NCBI GenBank assembly: GCA_002400415.1
Contig: DGQP01000005.1
Span: 287,640-351,639, forward strand
From: Chitinophagaceae bacterium UBA4411
GTDB taxonomy: Bacteria; Bacteroidota; Bacteroidia; Chitinophagales; Chitinophagaceae
Length of the DNA: 64,000 nucleotides
Direction of reading: 5' to 3'
In this document: positions 35,625 through 43,113 of the stretch, in pieces
Layout: each line of letters opens with the position of its first letter
Position numbering within the stretch: the first letter of the stretch is position 1
The notes under the pieces: generated by a model
The model's database searches: none
Told to the model about the DNA's origin: nothing
Seen by the model: the letters and a program-made list of their open reading frames with translations, nothing else
Position numbers and translations under genes: made by a program

Positions 35625-36074
35625 ATGACATTTTCAAAATCCTTCGGGTATGCATTGCGTGGCATACTATATGTTTCATTGCTAAAAGATGAGCCCAGAA
35701 AAATATCTATTGATGAGATCGCTGAAAAGCTGTCCGTGCCCCGGCATTTCCTGGGCAAGATTATGAAGGCGGTAGTAAAAGCAGGTATTCTGAGTTCTAC
35801 AAGAGGCCTTCAGGGAGGTTTCTTCATTAATGAGAAAACACTGGATACCCCATTACTAACTATTATCCTGCTTACGGAAGGGAATAACTACTTTGATACC
35901 TGCCTCCTCAGTATGAGGAAATGTAACTCGTTAGCCCCCTGCCCCTTGCACAATAAAGTGGGAGAACATAAAGACGGGCTGCTGCAGATATATGGCCAGA
36001 CTTTAGTGAGTGATTTGTTGCAGGATGATAAGGCAGATTTTATTAAAAGCCTTGCAACTGTAGAAGCCGTCTGA
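35625..36074 (+). CDS. Rrf2-family regulator with Fe-S-type cysteines
   Basis: 149 aa. The winged helix-turn-helix spans about 1-70 (I-D-E-I-A-E-K-L-S-V-P-R-H-F-L-G-K-I, then R-G-L-Q-G-G-F). Three cysteines, C93-x6-C100-x5-C106, are positioned like the cluster ligands of NsrR/IscR. It sits 340 bp upstream of the nitric-oxide repair gene ric, so an NsrR-like nitric oxide sensor is a reasonable guess. IscR-like control of Fe-S biogenesis is the alternative; no isc or suf genes are nearby. Confidence 0.88.
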   Translation: MTFSKSFGYALRGILYVSLLKDEPRKISIDEIAEKLSVPRHFLGKIMKAVVKAGILSSTRGLQGGFFINEKTLDTPLLTIILLTEGNNYFDTCLLSMRKCNSLAPCPLHNKVGEHKDGLLQIYGQTLVSDLLQDDKADFIKSLATVEAV

Positions 36075-36101
36075 TCATATAATAAACTGAATATCAATTA
36101 T

Positions 36102-36129
36102 ATCCCGGAAGTAATTCCGGGATTTTTTA
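36102..36129 (+). terminator. Intrinsic terminator after the Rrf2 gene
   Basis: Stem ATCCCGGAA / TTCCGGGAT with a GTAA tetraloop, followed by TTTTTTA, 28 bp after the stop codon. Confidence 0.88.
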
Positions 36130-36140
36130 TTACAAGAGAA

Positions 36141-36160
36141 ACCCCCGGGGAACCGGGGGT
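36141..36160. repeat. Second GC-rich hairpin next to the Rrf2 terminator
   Basis: An 8-bp perfect stem ACCCCCGG / CCGGGGGT with a GGAA loop (a GNRA tetraloop), 12 bp beyond the terminator and without its own T tract. Confidence 0.5.
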
Positions 36161-36414
36161 TGTAATAGAAACGAAAACCAACGATAGCTCATTTTCATGA
36201 GCCTCATTTAAGTGTATTATCACTTGATGCCCGAAAATAAAAAGCAGCTTTATACTGCCAGCTGATGATTGTCATACCTGCTGCTGATTGCTGTCACCCG
36301 CTCTTTACCCTGCTAAAAAAAGATAATTATGTATTTTTTCACAGGGGCTTATGATTTTAATCAGCTTTTGGGTTTGGGGGTCTTGCTATTTTGCCTAAGA
36401 AAGGGAATTACTCT
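36161..36414 (+). other. Non-coding region upstream of ric
   Basis: About 250 bp with no credible reading frame. It holds a short inverted repeat CTCATTTTCATGAG (36188-36201) and, close to ric, TTTG and CTATTTTGC strings that only loosely resemble the phylum promoter. Together with the two hairpins this makes a 340-bp gap between Rrf2 and ric, a plausible site for Rrf2 or FNR-type control. Confidence 0.4.
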
Positions 36415-37173
36415 ATGTTGTCAAGGAATTATCAAACCATAAATACGGAGTCCTGCGCTGCTGATATTGTAAAAATGGATTACCGGACAGCCGCCGTCTT
36501 TAAAAAATACGGTATTGAGTATTGCTGCGGGGCCAAGTGGCCATTAAAAATGGTTTGTGAAACTAGCGGGTTTGAGGTAGACCAGGTGGTGCAGGATCTC
36601 CGGGATGCTATCCGGATGATAAAAATATCACCCGTACTGCCTTTTAATGAATGGAAGATCGATTTTCTTACGGATTATATCACCAACACCCATCACCAGT
36701 ATCTCCGTCAGTCACTTCCGTATATAAAGGAGCAGTTGGGAAAGTTTGTGGCCGAACATACCCAAAAATATCCTTACCTGCCCGACCTGGAGAACTATTA
36801 CAGCTTTCTTTATAAAACGATGATTCCTCATTTAAGACAGGAGGAAGAAATCATATTTCCTTATGTGAGGCAGATTGCCCATGCTTATGAAAGTAAAGAA
36901 TCCTATGCCAGCCTGCTGGTCCGGACACTCCGGAAACCGGTAGAAGACATGATGCACCATGAGCATGATACGATGAAAAAACTGCTTGCCCGTTTCAGGA
37001 CCCTTACCAATAATTATACAGCTCCTGAAAATGCCTGTACCAGCCACCGGGTAAGTTTTTCTTTACTGCAGGAACTGGATGATGATATTGTCCAGCACCT
37101 TTACCTTGAGAACGAGATCCTTTTCCCCAAAGCTATCGCCATGGAAAAAGAACTCCTGCAAAAGCCGGTATAA
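36415..37173 (+). CDS. ric: Iron-sulfur cluster repair di-iron protein (RIC/ScdA/YtfE)
   Basis: 252 aa from the ATG at 36415 (a TTG eight codons earlier is the alternative). The N-terminal ScdA_N domain has the paired cysteines in G-I-E-Y-C-C-G. A hemerythrin-like domain follows with iron-ligand candidates in N-T-H-H-Q-Y-L, I-P-H-L-R-Q-E-E-E-I-I-F-P, M-H-H-E-H-D and V-Q-H-L-Y-L-E-N-E-I-L-F-P. RIC proteins restore Fe-S clusters after nitric oxide or oxidative damage. Neighbouring Rrf2 and cbb3 genes fit this role. Confidence 0.92.
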   Translation: MLSRNYQTINTESCAADIVKMDYRTAAVFKKYGIEYCCGAKWPLKMVCETSGFEVDQVVQDLRDAIRMIKISPVLPFNEWKIDFLTDYITNTHHQYLRQSLPYIKEQLGKFVAEHTQKYPYLPDLENYYSFLYKTMIPHLRQEEEIIFPYVRQIAHAYESKESYASLLVRTLRKPVEDMMHHEHDTMKKLLARFRTLTNNYTAPENACTSHRVSFSLLQELDDDIVQHLYLENEILFPKAIAMEKELLQKPV

Positions 37174-37229
37174 CCCGGTTAGCCGCATTCTTAATTTTAT
37201 AGTTAACTTGAGCCGGAAATTTTTAAGGC

Positions 37230-38804
37230 ATGTTCAAGTTAAATAGCCGGGTTATTCTCCTGTGGTCTGTCTTTATCTTCATATTAGCCATGGCATCTGC
37301 CTTCATCTTTCACAGGTATGAGCTGGCCGTAAGTGGCTTACTAATCATTATTGTTTTAACTGCGTTCATCCCCGGCTGGAAAACCACCCTGCTGGCAGGT
37401 TTACTGAGTATGATTGTGATGACAGGCCTCTTGCTTTATTTTAAAGAAGAAGACAGTGATATTATGCGGGCAATGCTGTCGCAGGTGTATTCGCTGCTCA
37501 TCATCATTTTTACCGTTGTCGTTGTATTTTACCTTAAACGGATGCAGCAAAACTTTGCACTCGAAAAGACGCATATGACCTCTCTTTTTGAGAATGCCAC
37601 GGAAGGGATACTGCTGACGAACCGTTCCGGGCAAATTGTACTGGTTAATCCGGCAGCAACAAAAATGTTTAGCTATACTTCGGAAGAACTCATCGGTCAG
37701 TTCATTGAAAAACTGGTTCCTGTACGGTTTCATCATAAACATTCCGGAATGCGGGAGGGATTTTATAATGCTCCTGCTAACCGTACCATGGGAACCGGGC
37801 GTGATTTGTATGCTAAAAGAAAAGATGACAGCGAATTTCCGGTGGAGGTCAGTCTTAGTCATTATCAGCAAAAAAATGAAATGTTTGTCATTGCTTTTAT
37901 TGTTGATATTACTGCCCGGAAGGAAATTGAACAAAACCTGTTGCGCCAAAAAATGGAGCTGGAAAAAATCAGTGACGATATCCGGAAATTGAATGCACAG
38001 TTGGAAGGCAAGGTGGAGGAAAGAACATTGATCCTGAAAGAGGCTCTGCAACGGCTGGAACAATCCCAATTAGAAGTACATGAAGCCCTGGATAAGGAAA
38101 AGCAATTGAATGAAATAAAGAGCCGCTTTGTATCCATGGCCTCGCATGAATTCAGAACGCCGCTTAGTACTATTTTATCCTCTGCAACCCTCGTTTCCAA
38201 GTATCCGGGTACAGATGACTACGAAAAAAGAGAACGGCATATCCGGCGGATAAAAGAATCGGTTAATCATATGAATGAACTGCTGGAAGATTTCTTATCG
38301 CTCGGCAAACTGGAGGAAGGGAAAGTAGCAATCACTGTTTCTTCCTTTAATGTGAAAGAATTTTTTGAAGATGTGATTGATGAAATGAGGACACAATTGA
38401 AACCGGGACAGGAGATTCTTTTTAGCTGCGAAGGCCTGGGCCATTTTATGACGGACAAAAGGATGATGAAAAATATCTTACTCAACCTGATTTCCAATGC
38501 TATCAAATTTTCAGGAGAAGGGAGGAGAATTATTATATCCAGCGATAATCTTGAACACAGGCTGTATGTAAAGGTGCAGGACGAGGGAATGGGTATTCCT
38601 GAAGAGGATATACCTCACCTGTTTGGCACTTTTTTCAGGGCTAAGAATGTCAGTAATATCCAGGGCACAGGCCTCGGGCTTCCTATTATAAAAAGATACC
38701 TCGGGTTATTAAAAGGCGATATAAGGGTTGAAAGTGAACTGGAAAAGGGTACCACCTTCTATGTGGAAATGACCCGTTTAAGCCCGGAAGATAGCAGTCT
38801 CTGA
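37230..38804 (+). CDS. PAS-domain sensor histidine kinase
   Basis: 524 aa: three to four helices at the N-terminus (about 8-28, 33-48, 52-70, 84-102), a PAS domain (110-225) with G-I-L-L-T-N-R-S-G-Q-I, a coiled coil (235-295), HisKA with H306 in M-A-S-H-E-F-R-T-P-L, and an HATPase domain (N-L-I-S-N-A-I-K-F-S, G-T-G-L-G-L-P-I). A redox or oxygen signal via PAS is possible, but no heme-binding residues are obvious. No regulator gene is adjacent. It may be an orphan, or act on the receiver-CRP protein at 48 kb. Confidence 0.93.
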   Translation: MFKLNSRVILLWSVFIFILAMASAFIFHRYELAVSGLLIIIVLTAFIPGWKTTLLAGLLSMIVMTGLLLYFKEEDSDIMRAMLSQVYSLLIIIFTVVVVFYLKRMQQNFALEKTHMTSLFENATEGILLTNRSGQIVLVNPAATKMFSYTSEELIGQFIEKLVPVRFHHKHSGMREGFYNAPANRTMGTGRDLYAKRKDDSEFPVEVSLSHYQQKNEMFVIAFIVDITARKEIEQNLLRQKMELEKISDDIRKLNAQLEGKVEERTLILKEALQRLEQSQLEVHEALDKEKQLNEIKSRFVSMASHEFRTPLSTILSSATLVSKYPGTDDYEKRERHIRRIKESVNHMNELLEDFLSLGKLEEGKVAITVSSFNVKEFFEDVIDEMRTQLKPGQEILFSCEGLGHFMTDKRMMKNILLNLISNAIKFSGEGRRIIISSDNLEHRLYVKVQDEGMGIPEEDIPHLFGTFFRAKNVSNIQGTGLGLPIIKRYLGLLKGDIRVESELEKGTTFYVEMTRLSPEDSSL

Positions 38805-38844
38805 ACTTTTTGACAGCGAAGGTTGTTTACAATAAAAACTGGTG

Positions 38845-39084
38845 ATGAACCGCAGTGAAAAAATTCCGGTGGCTGTTGTTTCAGGTCTCTTACTGCTATA
38901 CATTTCCCTGGTAGTCACTTCTTTCTTGCCGGGCATAGCGGTTTTGATTTTTTCTTTATCTCCTTTATTACTTGTGTGGCTGGTATATAATGTTATCCGC
39001 TTTGGTAAACCTGCTAAGGAGCTGAAAGAGGGGGATGAATGGGGTTATGCAGACCAGGATAAAGATGACTCAGGTCTGTTTTAG
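38845..39084 (+). CDS. Small two-helix membrane protein, unknown
   Basis: 79 aa from the ATG at 38845 (a GTG precedes it directly). Helices at about 8-28 and 32-50, then a charged tail rich in Glu and Asp (L-K-E-G-D-E-W-G-Y-A-D-Q-D-K-D-D). It follows the PAS kinase by 40 bp and may be its partner. Its stop overlaps that of the convergent SafE-like gene (TTAG serves both strands). Confidence 0.6.
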   Translation: MNRSEKIPVAVVSGLLLLYISLVVTSFLPGIAVLIFSLSPLLLVWLVYNVIRFGKPAKELKEGDEWGYADQDKDDSGLF

Positions 39085-39797
39085 TGACAATTAATTACTG
39101 CATCTGTTGCTGTCCGGGCAGGCAGATCGGGGCTGATATAGGGTATACCGAGGTTCAGTCCGCGGAGGATCAGAACAACAGCCATGGTCATCACAAAATA
39201 AGGAACGGCTTTACGCATCGCCTGGCGAACCGGTAAGCTTATTACCTGGCCCAAATAAGCCACAATCATCATGGCAGGTAATGTGCCTGCACCAAAGGCT
39301 GCCATAAATGCTATGGCTTGTTCTATACTTGTTGAGGAAATGGCAGCAGCTACTGCCAGGTAAACCATACCACAGGGCAGGAATCCATTGGCGATCCCCA
39401 TCAGGAAAAAACCGGCAGGCCCTTTGGCTTTACGGAGAAGGCTGCTAATGAGTTGTTGAATAAAAATATAGAACTGATCCAAAAAGGAAATCCGTACGCG
39501 GGTTTTACGGAGAAAGTAAAACAGCGACAATAAGAGGATGATCACACCAAGAAGAATAGAAAAGCGCTGCTGAATACCTGCCACATAAATACTTCTGCCA
39601 GCCAGGCCAAATAACAAACCGAAAACCGAATAGGTGCTGATACGCCCTAACTGGTAGAGCAGCAGGGATAAAAATTTTTTTGCCCCGGATAAATGCTGTG
39701 TTGGTAAAGCAAGACTCAGGGGGCCGCACATACCCACACAGTGCAGGCTGCCAACGGCTCCTAATGTAAAACCTGCTATGATGACAGGCCAGATCAT
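39081..39797 (-). CDS. SafE/TauE-like membrane protein of the cbb3 locus (CcoI-associated transporter type)
   Basis: 238 aa with about six helices. It begins with a G-S-L-H-C-V-G-M-C-G-P-L motif (cysteines near 19 and 23), typical of the cytochrome-biogenesis SafE-like family often found next to fixH and ccoG; those proteins are thought to act in copper handling or oxidase assembly. Its ATG immediately follows the ccoH stop, so it is the final gene of the operon. Confidence 0.85.
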   Translation of the reverse strand: MIWPVIIAGFTLGAVGSLHCVGMCGPLSLALPTQHLSGAKKFLSLLLYQLGRISTYSVFGLLFGLAGRSIYVAGIQQRFSILLGVIILLLSLFYFLRKTRVRISFLDQFYIFIQQLISSLLRKAKGPAGFFLMGIANGFLPCGMVYLAVAAAISSTSIEQAIAFMAAFGAGTLPAMMIVAYLGQVISLPVRQAMRKAVPYFVMTMAVVLILRGLNLGIPYISPDLPARTATDAVINCH

Positions 39798-40235
39798 TTA
39801 CAATACGGTTAGTGTTTTTTCAGTGTAATAATCTTTACCATTACTGCTCCATCCGATCTTCACAGTATAATTTCCCGGGGTAATCTGTGTATTGTTAAAT
39901 ACCTGTGAACCATCCTGGTTAACCTTAAGCTCGAAATTTTTATCCTGTTTCTGGTTATAGGCACAATAAAAAAGTACAGAGCCTGTAACCTGCTGGTTTT
40001 TCATTTCTTCCGGAAATTGTAATACAATACCACTGTCAGTCTGCTTCAGGCTGGCCGATGCGCTTAACGCGTTAGCCCGGTTAGATCCATCTATTACTTC
40101 CTGGTAACGAAGTTCTTTTTTGTAATAATCTTTTTCTACAAGTTCATATGTGGTGTTCATTGACTTATAAACCAGCACGCCCATTCCGGTGCCAAAAACA
40201 ATAAACGTTACCAGTAACTTATTTCCCCAATTCAT
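39798..40235 (-). CDS. ccoH: FixH/CcoH family cbb3 oxidase assembly protein
   Basis: 145 aa: one N-terminal helix (about 7-25, L-L-V-T-F-I-V-F-G-T-G-M-G-V-L-V), then a periplasmic beta-rich domain ending K-D-Y-Y-T-E-K-T-L-T-V-L. FixH proteins help assemble or stabilise the cbb3 oxidase, and position (after ccoG, before the SafE-like gene) fits. Sequence identity in this family is low, so the call leans on topology and context. Confidence 0.82.
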   Translation of the reverse strand: MNWGNKLLVTFIVFGTGMGVLVYKSMNTTYELVEKDYYKKELRYQEVIDGSNRANALSASASLKQTDSGIVLQFPEEMKNQQVTGSVLFYCAYNQKQDKNFELKVNQDGSQVFNNTQITPGNYTVKIGWSSNGKDYYTEKTLTVL

Positions 40236-40258
40236 AATTGTAATTTATGGTTGAATGA

Positions 40259-41710
40259 TCAATATCTTCTGAACGGCCCCATAAAATTGGTGGTCAGTTC
40301 TGTTATTTTTTTATCACCTTCATAGATACCTACCCGCAATTTGGTCTTCCTTGACTTTAAAGCCGTATTCGGAAGTACTACGAAGAAAGTACCGCTGCCT
40401 TGCCCGCTTTTTTTCACATGAATACTCTTTGTACCTACCAGTTCTATTTTCCCTGTTCCGGCCTCATCGCCTTCCAGCTTAAGGGTTACAGGAATATCAA
40501 GAATAGTTTTATTCTGCACGGTAATAGAGTAAAGATTAGATAGCGAATCCGTTCCTCTTTCCTGGTAAGTTAAACCAGTGGTGCGGATAATGGTACCGTC
40601 AACATCTTTACGGGTAACAAGCAGGATAGTCAGTAAGCTGGCAAGTACAACGAGTACAACTGTGTAAAATTTCATCCGGCCGGTATAGCGGAGCGGCTGA
40701 TGGTCAGCAATACCGTTTTCAGAGGCATAGCGAACCAGGCCTCTCGGTTTGCCCACTGCATCCATCATCTTGTTACATGCATCAATACAAGCGGTACAGC
40801 CCACACATTCCATTTGGGTACCGTTCCGGATATCAATACCTGTGGGGCACACTTTCACGCATTGAAAACAATCAATACAATCACCGGTATTTGCATCTGC
40901 TGCTTTTACTTTTTTTAATTTTCCTCTTGGTTCTCCCCTTTTATAATCGTAAGCAACGATCATGGAATTGCGGTCAAGCAAAACACTTTGTAAGCGGCCA
41001 TAGGGGCAAATTACTGTGCAGGCCTGTTCGCGGAAATAGATATAGACAAAGAAGAAAATAGTAGTGAAAGCGAGGATAGCCATGAACCCCATGATATGCT
41101 GGCTTACCGGTTCAGTAATGATCTTTTCCAGCTCTTTTACTCCGATGATATACGCTAAGAAGAAATTGGCAATAATAAAAGCCACAAGGTAAAAAACAAT
41201 ATACTTCAGTGTTTTCTTACGGATCTTTTCCGCTGTCCATGGGCCATTGTTCAGTAATTTCTGCCTGGGGGCATCGCCTTCAATTGCAAATTCAATTTTC
41301 CGGAAAAGCATTTCCAGGAAAATGGTTTGCGGGCAAACCCAGCCGCAGAATAGCCGGCCGAATGCAGCAGTAAATAATACTATGAACACAATGAATGTGA
41401 TCATGATGATACCGAAAATGAAAAAATCCTGCGGCCAGAATACCTTACCAAAGATGATGAATTCGGCTTCCGGGATATTGAAAAGAAACAGGGGTCTTCC
41501 ATGCACAGAAATAAAAGGAAGGGTGAAGAACAAGGCAAAGAAGCCAAGGCTCACCCAGGTCCTGATATTATATAGCTTTCCCTTGGGCTTATGGGCATAT
41601 ACCCACTTCCGTTTCCCTTTAGCATCAACTGTTGCCATGCGGTCACGGAAAGAATCTTTGGTTACTCCGGTCGTTGAGGTTGGGTTGGTGGTCGTTTCTT
41701 CAGTATTCAT
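40259..41710 (-). CDS. ccoG: Cytochrome c oxidase accessory protein CcoG (FixG)
   Basis: 483-aa membrane ferredoxin-like protein needed for oxidase maturation, with a proposed role as copper reductase. Helices span 30-60, 85-115, 155-180 and 195-220. Cysteine motifs are C-G-W-V-C-P, C-T-V-I-C-P-Y and the 2x[4Fe-4S] pair G-D-C-I-D-C-F-Q-C-V-K-V-C-P and C-V-G-C-T-A-C-I-D-A-C. A C-terminal Ig-like periplasmic domain completes the usual architecture. It follows ccoP by 16 bp. Confidence 0.95.
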   Translation of the reverse strand: MNTEETTTNPTSTTGVTKDSFRDRMATVDAKGKRKWVYAHKPKGKLYNIRTWVSLGFFALFFTLPFISVHGRPLFLFNIPEAEFIIFGKVFWPQDFFIFGIIMITFIVFIVLFTAAFGRLFCGWVCPQTIFLEMLFRKIEFAIEGDAPRQKLLNNGPWTAEKIRKKTLKYIVFYLVAFIIANFFLAYIIGVKELEKIITEPVSQHIMGFMAILAFTTIFFFVYIYFREQACTVICPYGRLQSVLLDRNSMIVAYDYKRGEPRGKLKKVKAADANTGDCIDCFQCVKVCPTGIDIRNGTQMECVGCTACIDACNKMMDAVGKPRGLVRYASENGIADHQPLRYTGRMKFYTVVLVVLASLLTILLVTRKDVDGTIIRTTGLTYQERGTDSLSNLYSITVQNKTILDIPVTLKLEGDEAGTGKIELVGTKSIHVKKSGQGSGTFFVVLPNTALKSRKTKLRVGIYEGDKKITELTTNFMGPFRRY

Positions 41711-41726
41711 AGTTCGTCAGTTTGTT

Positions 41727-42917
41727 CTAATTCATAGCCATCTTACCATCTTTTGCTTTAGCAGAATCAAGTGCAGGAGCAGCTTCTTCTTTATAAACAG
41801 GCCCATCTGGTGCTTTGGGGTTTGGAGGGTTAGTCCCCTTCAGTGATTTAACATAGCTGGCGATCTGTGCCAGTTCTTTAGCTGTAAAATTTTCCTGCCA
41901 GCTCTTCATCCCTTTATTTGTACCATATTTAATGGTTTTGAAGATATCTTTAATGCTGCCGCCATAGATCCAGTTCTCATCGGTCAGATTAGGGCCTACC
42001 TGGCCTCCTCCGTCAGCCCGGTGGCAGGGTACGCAGTTGGCGGGATTAGTGAAGAGCGCCTTACCTGCATCAAGGTCTTCCTTGGCGGTAAGGAGGGTCA
42101 CTGTGTTTTCGTCCACGTTATCGCCCTGCATTTTCAGGTACTCTTTTACTTTCAGTTCTCCCTGGGCAACAGCTGTTTCAAATTCCTGTTTACTGGATGG
42201 TCCGGTGTGTGAAATATGAAAACGATACAGGTAGATACAACCGGAGAGAATGGTAATATAAAACCCGTACAGCCACCATTTGGGTAAACGGTTATTTAAT
42301 TCGCGGATGCCATCATAATCATGTCCGAGATCGAGGTCAGCTTCCTGGCTGCTGGGGCGGAAACTATTGAATTTATCCCACCAGGAGAGCTGGTTCTTCT
42401 TCACTTCTTCAGATACAGGTTGTGTTTCTGTTACCAGTTTATCTTTTTCAGCTTTCAGTAAAAATTTAATGTTGATCAGCAGTGCAATGATGATAAACAG
42501 CTCAAGAAAAATAACAGTGGCCATTACATAAAAAGTAGAAGCTGTCATGCCACCAATAGTTTGCGCAGCAGTGGTGGTAGCCGTTGCATCAGCCGGAGCT
42601 GCCCCTGTTTGTGCAAACAAAGAGCTGCTGGTCAGCAACAAGACGGTAACCAGCGCAGCTGTGACCGGGGCAGCCAATTTTTGCTGTTTTCTTTTTTTCA
42701 ATTTTATATCAGCTGTGCCTATCAGGATATTGGCCAGTATGGCAATAACGATCAGCAGCAACAGCATCAGTACTACTAATACGATTGCCAGGGGATTGCT
42801 GAATGCCGAAGGGGCTGGCGGACCAGCTGCCCAAACGGGTTGTACAAAACCCAGTGCCAGAAAGATGCCCAGCAGCCGGATCATATTCTTTGATTTATTA
42901 TAATTGAAAAGGTTCAT
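41727..42917 (-). CDS. ccoP: cbb3-type cytochrome c oxidase subunit CcoP (single heme c)
   Basis: 396 aa. The N-terminal half has an unusual set of hydrophobic stretches (about 13-30, 42-68, 82-102, 126-150) before the standard CcoP segment L-P-K-W-W-L-Y-G-F-Y-I-T-I and its helix (about 215-233). Only one heme-c motif is present, C-V-P-C-H near residue 292; proteobacterial CcoP carries two. The axial Met candidate is in G-M-K-S-W. An internal ATG at 42884 is a possible alternative start that would begin directly with the first helix. Confidence 0.92.
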   Translation of the reverse strand: MNLFNYNKSKNMIRLLGIFLALGFVQPVWAAGPPAPSAFSNPLAIVLVVLMLLLLIVIAILANILIGTADIKLKKRKQQKLAAPVTAALVTVLLLTSSSLFAQTGAAPADATATTTAAQTIGGMTASTFYVMATVIFLELFIIIALLINIKFLLKAEKDKLVTETQPVSEEVKKNQLSWWDKFNSFRPSSQEADLDLGHDYDGIRELNNRLPKWWLYGFYITILSGCIYLYRFHISHTGPSSKQEFETAVAQGELKVKEYLKMQGDNVDENTVTLLTAKEDLDAGKALFTNPANCVPCHRADGGGQVGPNLTDENWIYGGSIKDIFKTIKYGTNKGMKSWQENFTAKELAQIASYVKSLKGTNPPNPKAPDGPVYKEEAAPALDSAKAKDGKMAMN

Positions 42918-42940
42918 ATAAAAGTTAGTTTTAAAGATTC

Positions 42941-43102
42941 TTAATTATCCAGCGGAATACGGCTGATATCATTGAATTTCTTCTTATCAGTTTTAAAAAC
43001 CCAGGTAAGCATGACCACGAAGAAGACAACAAAAATGGTCAGTGATAACATTCCATAGATGTCAACACCACTTACTTTTTCTATATAATTGATGAATTTC
43101 AT
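42941..43102 (-). CDS. ccoQ: cbb3-type cytochrome c oxidase small subunit CcoQ
   Basis: 53-aa protein beginning M-K-F-I-N-Y-I-E-K-V-S-G-V and ending R-I-P-L-D-N. One helix (about 18-36, M-L-S-L-T-I-F-V-V-F-F-V-V-M) is followed by basic and polar residues. Size, topology and position between ccoNO (11 bp upstream) and ccoP (23 bp downstream) identify it as CcoQ, the small stabilising subunit. It is short enough to be missed by length filters. Confidence 0.85.
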   Translation of the reverse strand: MKFINYIEKVSGVDIYGMLSLTIFVVFFVVMLTWVFKTDKKKFNDISRIPLDN

Positions 43103-43113
43103 GATTGATCTCT

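Noticed and set aside
36367..36399. TTTG and CTATTTTGC strings upstream of ric as a promoter
   Set aside because: The second string is one base short of TAnnTTTG; the same near-match occurs before the Rrf2 and receiver-CRP genes, so it was not called as a promoter.
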